Shown: one piece after another, positions 46,929 through 55,300 of the stretch
Layout of the letters: the number at the start of each line of letters is the position of its first letter
Numbering within the stretch: the first letter of the stretch is position 1
NCBI RefSeq assembly: GCF_001552555.1
Contig: NZ_BCRK01000007.1
Span: 1 to 64,000, forward strand
DNA: 64,000 nt
From: Nocardiopsis trehalosi NBRC 14201
GTDB taxonomy: Bacteria > Actinomycetota > Actinomycetes > Streptosporangiales > Streptosporangiaceae
Reading direction: 5' to 3'
Made by a program: the position numbers and the translations under genes
Notes under the pieces: model-generated
What the model saw: the letters and a program-made list of their open reading frames with translations, nothing else
The model's database searches: none
What the model was told of the DNA's origin: nothing

Positions 46929-47594
46929 ATGGCCGAACCCGCCCGGGCGCCCGTGGTCCGCGTCAGCGGCGCGGCGTCCCGCTCCGTCCCGCCCGAGATC
47001 GCGCACTTCACCGTCGCGGTGTCGGTGGCCGACCGCGACCGCGGCGCCGCGCTGCGCCGGCTCGCCGAGCGGGCGGCGGAGCTGCGCGCGGAGATCACGG
47101 CGGCCGGCGACACCGTCGAGGAGGTCGCCACCGGGCCGATGAGCGCCCGCCCGCAGCAGGACCAGCGCGGCCGCGACCGGGCGTTCCGCGCCGGGGTCGC
47201 CCTGCACGCCACCGCCGCCGCCGACCCCGAGGCGCTGGGCCGGCTCCTGCCGCGCCTGGCGGCCCGCGCCGAGACCACGGTGACCGGGCCGTACTGGGCG
47301 CTGCGCCCGGACTCCGCCGTCCACCGCCGGGTCCGGACCGAGGCCGTGGCCGCCGCCGTCGAGCGGGCCCGCGACTACGCGGCCGCCCTGGGCGCCCGGC
47401 TCACCGGGGTGCTGGAGGTCGCCGACCCCGGCACCGGCGGCACCCGGCCGTCCCCGGCGATGTTCCGCAACGAGGCGGCCCGGGGCGGCCCGGGGCCCGA
47501 GGAGACCGCGCTGGAGCTGGAGCCCCGCCCGGTCGAGGTCTCCGCCGAGGTCGAGGCCGCGTTCACCATGTCCGAACCCGACCTCGGCGGCTGA
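46929..47594 (+). CDS. SIMPL (DUF541) domain protein
   Basis: A 221-residue protein with the SIMPL fold: VVRVSGAASRSVPPEIAHFTVAVSVADRDRGAALRRLAERAAELRAEITAAGDTVEEVATGPMSARPQQD, then RTEAVAAAVERARDYAAALGARLTGVLEVADPG. This family includes oxidative-stress proteins and periplasmic proteins, but the function is poorly defined. No signal peptide is seen, so it should be cytoplasmic here. ATG 46929 with GAAGGGAGG 5 nt upstream. Convergent with the lipoprotein gene, 12 bp apart at their ends. Confidence 0.8.
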   Translation: MAEPARAPVVRVSGAASRSVPPEIAHFTVAVSVADRDRGAALRRLAERAAELRAEITAAGDTVEEVATGPMSARPQQDQRGRDRAFRAGVALHATAAADPEALGRLLPRLAARAETTVTGPYWALRPDSAVHRRVRTEAVAAAVERARDYAAALGARLTGVLEVADPGTGGTRPSPAMFRNEAARGGPGPEETALELEPRPVEVSAEVEAAFTMSEPDLGG

Positions 47595-47606
47595 GCCGGC
47601 CGGCGG

Positions 47607-48299
47607 CTACTTCTTGTACTCGGAGATGTCCATGGACGCCGCGATCTCGTCGTAGACCGCGGAGTAGCGGGTGTCGGCCGACCACACGTAGACCGCCACG
47701 TCGCTCGTGGGCAGGAACCACAGCCGCACCTCGAACGTGTCGTCGTTCTCGCAGGTCACCTCCCACACCCGGTGGTGGGACTTGAGGCCGTCGGCGTGCG
47801 TGGTGAGCGCGTTGGGCTCGGAGGTGATGCGCGCCCCGCTGACCCCCACCCCGCCGTCGGCGGCGGTCGCGGCGCTGCGGCAGGCGTCGGGCTCGGCCGC
47901 CCACCCGTCCTCGGCGTTGAACGCGTCGCCCTTCTTCGGCCAGTCGGCCGGGTCGCGGTCGGCGGCGTGCGGGAGGACCTGGACCGCGCCGTAGGCGCAG
48001 TCGTTCTGGCCGGGCGGGCGCATGCACAGCCGGCCGTCGGCGTTGTCGACCGCCCAGTCCTCCGGCGCGTTGATCCGGACGCCCTCGACGTCCACCCCGG
48101 AGAACCCCTCGGGCGCGGGCGCCTGCGCCGCGGGGACGGCCTCGCTGTAGCCGCCCTCCAGGCCGGCCGCCTCGCCGCCCTCGGGGGCGCCGCCGCCCCC
48201 GCACGCGGCCGCGGCCAGGGCGACCGCGGCGGCGGCCGCGCCCGCTCGGACACTGGCCGCGCCCCTGCTGAACCGCACTCGACCGGACGTCCCGGGCAT
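47607..48299 (-). CDS. Putative secreted lipoprotein, unknown function
   Basis: A 230-residue protein with a basic N-terminus (MPGTSGRVRFSR), a hydrophobic signal ending in ALAAAAC-GGGG (Cys near 33, a loose lipobox), a low-complexity spacer and a domain of about 170 residues. That domain carries GVRINAPEDW, four to five cysteines (LCMRPPGQNDCAYGAV, DACRS, VTCENDD) and a C-terminal VYVWSADTRYSAVYDEIAASMDI. I do not recognise the family. The cysteines may form disulfides outside the cell. ATG 48299 has GAAGGGA 6 nt upstream, a strong ribosome-binding site. Divergent from sppA. Confidence 0.72.
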   Translation of the reverse strand: MPGTSGRVRFSRGAASVRAGAAAAAVALAAAACGGGGAPEGGEAAGLEGGYSEAVPAAQAPAPEGFSGVDVEGVRINAPEDWAVDNADGRLCMRPPGQNDCAYGAVQVLPHAADRDPADWPKKGDAFNAEDGWAAEPDACRSAATAADGGVGVSGARITSEPNALTTHADGLKSHHRVWEVTCENDDTFEVRLWFLPTSDVAVYVWSADTRYSAVYDEIAASMDISEYKK

Positions 48300-48401
48300 G
48301 GGATTCCCTTCTGAGTCCACGATGACCTCACCGACGATAGCGGGAGAAACCGGCCACACGCGCCATCCCCCGGGGCGCGGGCGAACCACTAGCCTGAGGA
48401 C

Positions 48402-50108
48402 ATGGTGGATGTCGCGAAGCTGCTCGAACCCGTGTCCCAGGCCCGCCGCCGGCGCACCGCGCCGCTCGTCCTCGAACTCGACCTCACCGACGGACTCGCC
48501 GACGAGGCCCCCGCCGACCCGGTGGGCCGACTCCTCGCCAAGCGGCACCAGCGGCTCACCGACGTCGTGCAGGCCATCCGCCGCGGCGCCCACGACGACC
48601 GGGTCGCCGCGCTCGTCGCCCGCATCGACGGCCGCCCCCTGGGCTTCGCCCGGGTGCAGGAGCTGCGGGCGGCCGTCGCCGCCTTCCGCGCCGCCGGCAA
48701 GCCCGCCGTGGCCTACAGCGAGTCGTTCGGCGACTTCGGCCCCGGCACCGTCCCCTACTACCTGGCCACCGCCTTCGGCGAGATCGCGCTGATGCCCACC
48801 GGCACCCTCGGCCTGACCGGGCTCGGCATCACCACCACGTTCGTGCGCGGCGCCATCGACCGGCTCGGGCTCGACTACGAGGTCGGCGCCCGCCACGAGT
48901 ACAAGAACGCCGTCAACACCCTGACCGAGCGCGGCTACACCGAACCCCACCGCGAGGCCACCGGCCGCATCGTCGCCTCCCTCACCGAGCAGGTCGTCGA
49001 GGGGATCGCCGAGGGGCGCGGGCTCACCCCCGAGCGGGTGCGCGAGCTCACCGCACGCGGCCCCCTGCTGGCCGGCGAGGCGCTGGAGGCCGGCCTGGTC
49101 GACCGGCTCGCCTACCGCGACGAGGTCTACGGCGACCTCCTCGGCCGCTTCGGCGGCGACGACGGCGCCCGGCTCCAGTTCGCCACCCGCTACCACCACC
49201 GCCGCTCCGCCGCCGCCCGGCTGCCCGCCGCGAGGCGCGGTGGGCACATCGCGCTCATCTCCGGCGTCGGCACCATCAGCAGCGGGCGCAGCCGCCGCTC
49301 CCCGCTGGGCGGCGGCGCCACCATGGGCGCCGACACCGTCGCCGCCGCCTTCCGCGCCGCGCGCCGCGACCGCGACGTGCGCGCCGTGGTCTTCCGCGTC
49401 GACAGCCGCGGCGGTTCGGCCGTCGCCTCCGACGCCATCCGCCGCGAGGTCGCCCTCACCAGCGAGGCCGGCACCCCGGTCGTGGTGTCCATGGGCGACG
49501 TCGCCGGGTCCGGCGGCTACTACATCGCCCTGGGCGCCGACGCGATCGTCGCCCAGCCCGGCACCCTGACCGGGTCCATCGGCGTGCTCCTCGCCAAGCC
49601 CGTGCTCGGCGGGATGCTGGGCCGGGTCGGCATCACCAGCGACTCCGTCGAGGGCGCCCCGCACGCGGGCATGTTCGGCACCGACCGGAAGTTCACCGAC
49701 GACGAGTGGGCGCGCGTGGACGCCCTGCTCGACGCCGTCTACGACGACTTCACCGCCAAGGTCGCCGCCGCCCGCGGCATGACCCGCGACCAGGTCCACG
49801 AGGTCGCCCGGGGCCGGGTGTGGACCGGCCGCGACGCCCGGGACAACGGGCTGGTCGACGAGCTCGGCGGCCTGGAGACCGCTGTGCGGCTGGCCCGCGA
49901 ACGCGCCGGGGCGCCCGGCGCTCGGCTGCGCCACTACCCGGCCGCGGGGCCACTGGACCGCCTGGTGCCCAGCGAGTCCAGCGAGGACCGGGCCGCCGCG
50001 CCCGGCACCGCGTTCGACGCGTGGGGTCCGCTGGCCGGTGCCGCGGCCCGGCTGGGCCTGCCGTCCGCGGGCCCGCTGGCCATGCCCGGCGCCTGGGAGA
50101 TCGGGTGA
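48402..50108 (+). CDS. sppA: SppA-type serine peptidase (S49), no membrane anchor
   Basis: A 568-residue double-domain S49 protease of the 67K SppA type. The catalytic Lys is in HEYKNAVNTLTERGYTEPHRE (near 167) in the N-terminal half and the nucleophile Ser in MGDVAGSGGYYIALGADAIVAQPGTLTGSIGV (near 370) in the second half. E. coli SppA has an N-terminal membrane helix; none is visible here, so the enzyme is probably cytoplasmic. TAGCCT at 48390-48395 sits about 7 bp before the ATG, which suggests a leaderless transcript, although GAGGA also lies close. It overlaps the flavin reductase gene by four bases. Confidence 0.88.
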   Translation: MVDVAKLLEPVSQARRRRTAPLVLELDLTDGLADEAPADPVGRLLAKRHQRLTDVVQAIRRGAHDDRVAALVARIDGRPLGFARVQELRAAVAAFRAAGKPAVAYSESFGDFGPGTVPYYLATAFGEIALMPTGTLGLTGLGITTTFVRGAIDRLGLDYEVGARHEYKNAVNTLTERGYTEPHREATGRIVASLTEQVVEGIAEGRGLTPERVRELTARGPLLAGEALEAGLVDRLAYRDEVYGDLLGRFGGDDGARLQFATRYHHRRSAAARLPAARRGGHIALISGVGTISSGRSRRSPLGGGATMGADTVAAAFRAARRDRDVRAVVFRVDSRGGSAVASDAIRREVALTSEAGTPVVVSMGDVAGSGGYYIALGADAIVAQPGTLTGSIGVLLAKPVLGGMLGRVGITSDSVEGAPHAGMFGTDRKFTDDEWARVDALLDAVYDDFTAKVAAARGMTRDQVHEVARGRVWTGRDARDNGLVDELGGLETAVRLARERAGAPGARLRHYPAAGPLDRLVPSESSEDRAAAPGTAFDAWGPLAGAAARLGLPSAGPLAMPGAWEIG

Positions 50109-50593
50109 GCGCGTTCACCGAGGCCATGTCCCGGTTCGCCACCGGGGTGGCCGTGGTCACGGTGCGCGACGGCCGCGACGACATCGGCAGCACCGTCAGC
50201 TCGGTGGCGTCGGTGTCGGCCGACCCGCCCACGGTCATGGTGGGCGTGCTGGCGTCGAGCTATCTGGCCGAGGTCATCGACGCCACCGGCGGGTTCGCGG
50301 TGAACGTCCTCGGCGCCCGGCACCGGGCCCTGGCCGGGCGGTTCGCCGCCGAGGGGCGGCCCAGCGCCCGGCTGCTGCTGGCCGCCGAACCGCACCGCCG
50401 GGGGGAGCGCACGGGCGCGCTGGTGCTCGACACCGCGGTCGCGGCCCTGGAGTGCGCGGTGCGCACCCGGGTCGACTCCGGCGACCACGCGGTCTACCTG
50501 GCGGCGGCCGAGCCGGTGCCGGGCGTGGGCGCGGCGGACGACGGCGACGGGCCGCTCGTCCGGTTCAACGGGCGCTACCGCACGCTGGGCTGA
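50105..50593 (+). CDS. Flavin reductase-like (split-barrel) protein
   Basis: A 162-residue FMN-binding split-barrel protein. FTEAMSRFATGVAVVTVRDGRDDIGSTVSSVASVSADPPTVMVGVLASSY is the typical opening of flavin reductases of the HpaC/FRP type. It reduces free FMN or FAD with NAD(P)H, often to supply a partner monooxygenase. No monooxygenase gene is next to it. The GTG start overlaps the sppA stop (GTGA), so the two are translated together; why a peptidase and a flavin reductase are coupled is not known. Confidence 0.86.
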   Translation: MSAFTEAMSRFATGVAVVTVRDGRDDIGSTVSSVASVSADPPTVMVGVLASSYLAEVIDATGGFAVNVLGARHRALAGRFAAEGRPSARLLLAAEPHRRGERTGALVLDTAVAALECAVRTRVDSGDHAVYLAAAEPVPGVGAADDGDGPLVRFNGRYRTLG

Positions 50594-50599
50594 ACGCAA

Positions 50600-50611
50600 C
50601 TCTCTAGAGAG
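50600..50611. promoter_or_regulatory. 12-bp perfect palindrome
   Basis: CTCTCTAGAGAG, 6 bp after the flavin reductase stop and about 85 bp ahead of the small membrane-peptide gene. It is likely an operator for the downstream small gene, or a small structural element in mRNA; no hairpin loop is available without melting the centre. Confidence 0.35.
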
Positions 50612-50695
50612 GTCGCGGTCGGGTATCCGCGGGTGAGCCAAGTGTGCCCGCGCGCGCTAGTGCCGCGGGCGGCCGAGCGCGCGTCCAATGGAGCC

Positions 50696-50761
50696 ATGGA
50701 CGGCTTCTACACGGTTCTGGGGATCCTCGCGGTCGGGCTCGTCCTGGCCATGATCCTGTGA
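50696..50761 (+). CDS. 21-residue hydrophobic membrane peptide
   Basis: A 21-codon frame from ATG 50696 to TGA 50761. The peptide begins MDGFYTVLGI and continues as one uninterrupted hydrophobic helix (about 15 residues, ending VLAMIL), so it is a single-pass membrane peptide. GGAG lies 2 nt before the ATG, too close for a good ribosome-binding site. It resembles KdpF in size and character, but no kdpABC follows. It lies alone between a palindrome and two terminators, which supports a transcript of its own. Coding status is a proposal. Confidence 0.45.
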   Translation: MDGFYTVLGILAVGLVLAMIL

Positions 50762-50798
50762 CCCACGCGCCCCTCGTCGGACGGACCGCACACGGAAG

Positions 50799-50858
50799 CC
50801 GAGCACCCGCGGTGCTCGGACGGCGGAGGTCCGGGGGCCCGTTCGACCGGGCCCCCGG
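50799..50858. terminator. Tandem hairpin terminators
   Basis: Two perfect hairpins: 50799-50819 (9-bp stem, 3-nt loop) and 50831-50858 (11-bp stem, 6-nt loop). They separate the plus-strand sppA/flavin reductase/small-peptide stretch from the convergent osmolyte transporter operon and would stop transcription from both sides. Confidence 0.7.
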
Positions 50859-50882
50859 CTCCCCGTCCCGGCACGGCGGAGG

Positions 50883-51791
50883 CTAGGCCAGTCCGGCCTG
50901 CTGGAGCCAGTCGGCGGCCACGTCGTCGGCCTCCTCGTGGTCGACCTCCACCCGCTCGTCCAGCTCGGTGAGGTCCTCGGTGGTCAGCTCCGCCGACACC
51001 GCGTTCAGCGCGGCGCGGGCGGTCTCGTCCACGGCGTCGCCGTAGATCAGCGGGGTGACGTTCTGCGACCCGAACAGGTTCTCCGGGTCCTCCAGCGCGA
51101 CGAAGTCGCCGGTGGTGAACACCGCGTTGGTGGTGAACAGGTTCGCGGCCTGCACGTCGCCGTTGGTCAGGCCCTCCACGAGCAGGTTGCCCTCCAGCGG
51201 GGTGAAGTCGCCGAACTCGACCCCGTACACCTCGGCCAGGCCGGGCACGCCCTGGGTGCGGGTCTCGAACTCGGCGGGCGCCCCGAGGGTGAGGTCGCCG
51301 GCCACGTCGGCGAGGTCGGCGAGCGTCCGCAGGCCGTGGGCCTCGGCGGTCTCGCGGGTGACCGTGACGGTGTCCTTGCTCTCCGCCTCGGCCGAGTCGA
51401 GGATCTCCAGCCCCTCGGGCAGGGCGGCGCGGATCGCCTCGTTGGTGGCCTCGGTGTCGCCGGAGGAGGCATCGGGGTCGAGGTGGAACAGGATCGCCCC
51501 GTTGTACTCGGGGAACACCGACAGGTTGCCGGACTCGATCTGGTCGTAGTAGACCTCCCGGCTGCCGATGTCGAACTGCTTCTCCACCTCCACCCCCTGG
51601 GCCTCCATGGCCTGGGCGTAGATCTCGGCGAGCAGGATGCTCTCGGGGAAGTTGGCGGAGCCGACGACCACGGCGCCGTCGCCCCCGCCCTCCCCACCGC
51701 CGCCGTCCTGGTAGGGGTCGCCCCCGCCGCAGGCGGTGGCCGCCAGGATCAGGGGGACTCCGGCGATCGCCAGCCGCTTCGCTGTGCGCAT
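50883..51791 (-). CDS. Glycine betaine/choline ABC transporter substrate-binding lipoprotein
   Basis: A 302-residue OpuAC/OpuBC-type binding protein. The signal ends in LILAATAC-GGG (lipobox, Cys near 21). Mature domain has VVVGSANFPESILLAEIYAQAMEAQGVEVEKQF, VYYDQIESGNLSVFPEYNGAIL and the closing ELTTEDLTELDERVEVDHEEADDVAADWLQQ typical of OpuCC/OsmF proteins. It captures betaine, choline or a similar quaternary ammonium solute. AAGGAAGG 8 nt upstream of ATG 51791. Last gene of a four-gene operon. Confidence 0.93.
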   Translation of the reverse strand: MRTAKRLAIAGVPLILAATACGGGDPYQDGGGGEGGGDGAVVVGSANFPESILLAEIYAQAMEAQGVEVEKQFDIGSREVYYDQIESGNLSVFPEYNGAILFHLDPDASSGDTEATNEAIRAALPEGLEILDSAEAESKDTVTVTRETAEAHGLRTLADLADVAGDLTLGAPAEFETRTQGVPGLAEVYGVEFGDFTPLEGNLLVEGLTNGDVQAANLFTTNAVFTTGDFVALEDPENLFGSQNVTPLIYGDAVDETARAALNAVSAELTTEDLTELDERVEVDHEEADDVAADWLQQAGLA

Positions 51792-51836
51792 GACGTACCT
51801 TCCTTGCAGTGAGCGGTGGAACCTCCGCCGACCGGG

Positions 51837-52511
51837 TCAGCCGGTGGCGGCCGGGCGCGCCCGCAGCCCCCGCGCCACCACGAGGCGGCGGAGCAGCGCG
51901 AACAGCCCGGTGACGACGAGGGCGAGCAGGACCACGAGCAGCGAACCGCCGAGGATCATCTCGATCTCCCGGCGGGACTGGCCGTCGACGATGAACCGGC
52001 CCAGCCCGCCGATCCCCACGTAGGCGGCGATGGTCGCGGTCGACACCACCTGGATGGCGGCGGTGCGCATGCCCAGCAGGATGAGCGGCAGGGCGAGCGG
52101 CAGCTCCAGCCGGAGCAGCACCTGGGCGCCGCGCATGCCCATGCCCTGCGCGGCGTCGCGCAGCAGCGGGTCGACGCCGCGCACGCCCTCGTAGGTGTTG
52201 ACCAGGATCGGCGGCACGGCCAGCGCGACCAGCGCCACCTCGACGGGGAACAGGCCCAGCCCCATGCCGAGGACGACCAGGGTCAGCACGCCGATGGTGG
52301 GCAGCGCCCGGCCGACGTTGGCGACGGTGATGGCGGCGAAGCCGCCGCGTCCGGTGTGCCCGGTGACCAGGCCGACGGGCACCGCGATCAGCGCGGACAC
52401 CACCAGCGCGAGGACCGAGTACAGCACGTGCTCGCCGAACCGGACGGGGATGCCGCCCGATCCGGTCCACTGCTCGGACCGGGTGAACCAGTCGAGGACG
52501 TCGAGGATCAC
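51837..52511 (-). CDS. Osmolyte ABC transporter permease, second subunit
   Basis: A 224-residue membrane permease with about five to six helices. The EAA-like loop for ATPase contact is RDAAQGMGMRGAQVLLRLELPLALPLILLGMRTAAIQVV, followed by AAYVGIGGLGRFIVDGQ, the classic signature of OpuB/OpuC permeases. GTG 52511 overlaps the stop of the first permease gene (GTGA). Confidence 0.93.
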   Translation of the reverse strand: MILDVLDWFTRSEQWTGSGGIPVRFGEHVLYSVLALVVSALIAVPVGLVTGHTGRGGFAAITVANVGRALPTIGVLTLVVLGMGLGLFPVEVALVALAVPPILVNTYEGVRGVDPLLRDAAQGMGMRGAQVLLRLELPLALPLILLGMRTAAIQVVSTATIAAYVGIGGLGRFIVDGQSRREIEMILGGSLLVVLLALVVTGLFALLRRLVVARGLRARPAATG

Positions 52512-53320
52512 GCGTCCTCCCCTCGGGCGGCGGGCGCGGCCGGCGGCGCGGCGCTCCCGGTGTCGGGTGCGGTCGGCGGCGCGTCGCGCCGGGCTGCCCG
52601 GCGCGACCGGGAGGTCGCCCCGGTCTCGCGGCCGCGCGTCCAGGGGGTGAGCCACCGCTGCAGCAGCACCAGCAGCCCGTCGGCGAGGAAGGCCAGGGCG
52701 ACCGACAGCAGCACCCCGACCACCACGGGCGCCGCGAAGTTGCGGCGGAACCCGTCGGTGAGGATGATCTGCCCGAGCCCGCCCAGGCCGACCAGGGAGG
52801 CGACGCTGACCATGCTGATGGTGGCGACCGTGGCCACCCGCAGCCCGGCGATGATGACCGGCAGCGCCACGGGCAGCTCCACCCGCACCAGCCGGCGCAT
52901 CGGCGAGAACCCCATGGCGGTGGCCGCCTGGCGCACGTGGTCGGGCACCTGGTCGAGGCCGTCGACCACGTTGGGCACCAGGATGGCCAGCGTGTACAGC
53001 GCCAGCGGGATGATCGCCGTCCACGGGCTGAACCCGGTGTAGGGCAGGAGCAGGAAGAACAGCGCCAGCGACGGCAGCGCGTAGAGCACGTTGACGCCGG
53101 TGAGCACCGCCGGGTACCAGCGGGGCCAGCGCGCGGCGGCGACGCCGAGCGGCAGCGCGACGGCCAGCCCCAGCAGCACCGGCGCCACCGACAGCTGCAC
53201 GTGCTCCAGCAGGCGGGGGGCGATGGGGTCGTCGATGTTGGACAGCGCCCAGTCGGCGACCTCGCCCACCTGGCCGGCGAACCGCGGGGGCAGGCCGATC
53301 GGGCCGGCGGCGTCAGGCAC
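52508..53320 (-). CDS. Osmolyte ABC transporter permease, first subunit
   Basis: A 270-residue membrane permease with about six helices. The coupling loop reads VRQAATAMGFSPMRRLVRVELPVALPVIIAGLRVATVATISMV, and ASLVGLGGLGQIILTDGF matches the family. A Pro/Ala/Arg-rich cytoplasmic tail of about 45 residues at the C-terminus is extra. GTG 53320 overlaps the ATPase gene end by 8 bases. Confidence 0.93.
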   Translation of the reverse strand: MPDAAGPIGLPPRFAGQVGEVADWALSNIDDPIAPRLLEHVQLSVAPVLLGLAVALPLGVAAARWPRWYPAVLTGVNVLYALPSLALFFLLLPYTGFSPWTAIIPLALYTLAILVPNVVDGLDQVPDHVRQAATAMGFSPMRRLVRVELPVALPVIIAGLRVATVATISMVSVASLVGLGGLGQIILTDGFRRNFAAPVVVGVLLSVALAFLADGLLVLLQRWLTPWTRGRETGATSRSRRAARRDAPPTAPDTGSAAPPAAPAARGEDA

Positions 53321-54461
53321 GGCCGTCCACCGCCGCCCGGCCGTCGGCCTCGCCGACCGCCCAGATGGCGGTGCCGAGGTCGGTCTGCGCGACCGCGCCG
53401 ACGACCGTGCCGTCGGCGTCGACCCCGACCGCGCGGCCGGCGGGCGAGAGCACCGCGGCGTCCAGCGCGGCGCGCAGGGAGTCGGTCGGGACGGAGAAGG
53501 TGTGGCCGTAGCCGACCAGGTCCAGGTCGGCCACCGGGCGGTCGCCGTCGGCGCCGGCGAGGACGTCGGCGGCCACCCAGCCGAGCGGGCGGCGGTCGGC
53601 GTCGATGGCGAGCAGCCAGGGTTCGCCGGTGGCGGCGGCGGTCTCGCGCGCCCGGCGGGCGGGCGCGGCGGCCTCCACCAGGACGTCGCTGCGCAGCGAC
53701 AGGGCGCTGGCGGGGAAGAACGACAGGCGCCGCACCCCGCGGTCGTAGCCGATGAACTCCTCCACGAACGCGTCGGCCGGTTCGGAGAGCAGGCGTTCGG
53801 GCGGGGCCACCTGGGCGAGCCGCCCGCCGGGGCGGAACACCGCGATGGCGTCGCCGAGCTTGACGGCCTCGTCGATGTCGTGGGTGACGAAGACGATGGT
53901 CTTGTGCAGTTCCTTCTGCAGGCGCACCAGTTCGTCCTGCAGGCCGGCCCGCACCAGCGGGTCGACGGCGCTGAACGGCTCGTCCATGAGCAGGATGGGC
54001 GGGTCGGCGGCCAGGGCGCGGGCCACGCCCACGCGCTGCTGCTGGCCGCCGGAGAGCTGGTGCGGGTAGCGGCGGGCGTGCTCGGGCGGCAGGCCGACCA
54101 GCTCCAGGAGTTCGCGGGCGCGGCCGCGGGCCTCGCCGCGCGACCTGCCCAGAAGCAGCGGGACCGTGGCGATGTTGTCCTCGACGGTGCGGTGCGGGAA
54201 CAGCCCGGCCTGCTGGATGACGTAGCCGATGGAGCGGCGCAGCGCGGCGGGTTCGCGGGCGCGGACGTCCTCGCCGTCGATGGCGATGGTGCCGCCGGTG
54301 GGCTCCACCATGCGGTTGATCATGCGCAGCGCGGTGGTCTTGCCGCTGCCCGAGGACCCGACCAGGACGGTGGTCCGCCCGGTGGGGACCTCCAGGTCCA
54401 GGTGGTCGACGGCGACGGTGCCGTCGGGATACCGCTTGCTGACGCCCTCGAAGGTGATCAT
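53313..54461 (-). CDS. Osmolyte ABC transporter ATPase with CBS domains
   Basis: A 382-residue OpuCA/ProV-type ATPase. Walker A VGSSGSGKTTALRMINRM, signature LSGGQQQRVGVARALA, Walker B ILLMDEPFSAVDP and the H-loop THDIDEAVKLGD. Residues from about 260 form two CBS modules (RRPLGWVAADVLAG, SLRAALDAAVLSPAGRAVGVDADGTVVGAVAQTDL), which in OpuA sense ionic strength. ATG 54461 is chosen; a GTG four codons upstream (54473) is also possible. First gene of the operon. Confidence 0.94.
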   Translation of the reverse strand: MITFEGVSKRYPDGTVAVDHLDLEVPTGRTTVLVGSSGSGKTTALRMINRMVEPTGGTIAIDGEDVRAREPAALRRSIGYVIQQAGLFPHRTVEDNIATVPLLLGRSRGEARGRARELLELVGLPPEHARRYPHQLSGGQQQRVGVARALAADPPILLMDEPFSAVDPLVRAGLQDELVRLQKELHKTIVFVTHDIDEAVKLGDAIAVFRPGGRLAQVAPPERLLSEPADAFVEEFIGYDRGVRRLSFFPASALSLRSDVLVEAAAPARRARETAAATGEPWLLAIDADRRPLGWVAADVLAGADGDRPVADLDLVGYGHTFSVPTDSLRAALDAAVLSPAGRAVGVDADGTVVGAVAQTDLGTAIWAVGEADGRAAVDGRA

Positions 54462-54633
54462 GGGGCCGGTCACGTCTCCGTTCAGGGCGTCGTGCGCCGC
54501 TCGGTCATGAGGTCGCTTTTTCCCGGGTTCTCCGGGGGGTAAACACGGAATTTTCCGGACACCCGCCGACCGTCGCAGCAGCGTACCGGGCCGGGGCGGC
54601 GAACGCACCGTCCACCGCGGCGCGGCGCCCGGC

Positions 54634-55290
54634 CTACCGGTGCGCGGCCACCCAGGCCGGCAGCTCGGCCAGTCCGTCGAGGACGGCGTCGGCGCGGGCG
54701 GCCTCGGGGCGCTCGGCGTGCAGGTGGCCGAGGATGCCGCGGCGCAGCAGGACGGTCCGCATCCCGGCCTCCCGGGCGGGGAGCACGTCGTTGTCGACGC
54801 GGTCGCCGACGTAGAGGATCTCCTCGGGGCGGGTGCCGCAGACCTCGCGTACACGCGTGAAGAACGCGGGGTCGGGCTTGGCCACCCCCCAGTCGTCGGA
54901 GACGTGGATCTGGTCGACCGGCAGGTCCATGGCGCGCAGCGCCGGCCCGGCGGCGGTGGGCTGGTTGCCCGCGACGACGAGGGCCAGGCCCATGGCGCGC
55001 AGTTCGGCCAGCGCGGGGCGCACGTCGGGGTAGAGGTCGTCGGCGTCGAAGTTCTCGCGCAGCGACTCGGGCTCCTCGGCGAGCCAGGCGGCGGACTCGG
55101 CGTCGAGGCGGAACCCGGGCCGCACCAGGTGGAACGCGTCGACGAGCGGGCGTCCCTCGGCGAGGACGGCGCCCAGCAGCCCGAAGAAGGCGAGCCGCGG
55201 CACGCCGAGCCGGTCGGCCCACCGGCCGAAGATGCGGGTCTCGTCCACCAGGGTCTCGCCGACGTCGAACACCACACTGGAAATCGTCAC
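54634..55290 (-). CDS. HAD-superfamily hydrolase
   Basis: A 218-residue HAD hydrolase. Motif I is VVFDVGETLVDE, where the second Asp of DxD is replaced by Glu (VGE instead of DGT/DxD). Motif II is LVVAGNQP, motif III the Lys of GVAKPDPAFF, and motif IV ILYVGDRVDNDVLPAREAGM. The nucleophilic Asp remains, but the altered DxE could change the acid/base step. The substrate is unknown. GTG 55290; no ribosome-binding site, possibly leaderless or coupled to the NrtR-like gene 10 bp upstream. Being downstream of that gene, it may belong to NAD metabolism. Confidence 0.82.
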   Translation of the reverse strand: MTISSVVFDVGETLVDETRIFGRWADRLGVPRLAFFGLLGAVLAEGRPLVDAFHLVRPGFRLDAESAAWLAEEPESLRENFDADDLYPDVRPALAELRAMGLALVVAGNQPTAAGPALRAMDLPVDQIHVSDDWGVAKPDPAFFTRVREVCGTRPEEILYVGDRVDNDVLPAREAGMRTVLLRRGILGHLHAERPEAARADAVLDGLAELPAWVAAHR

Positions 55291-55300
55291 AAAGTGGACG

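Noticed and set aside
50696-50761. KdpF identity for the 21-residue peptide
   Set aside because: No kdpA, kdpB or kdpC follows and the residues do not match KdpF beyond being hydrophobic.
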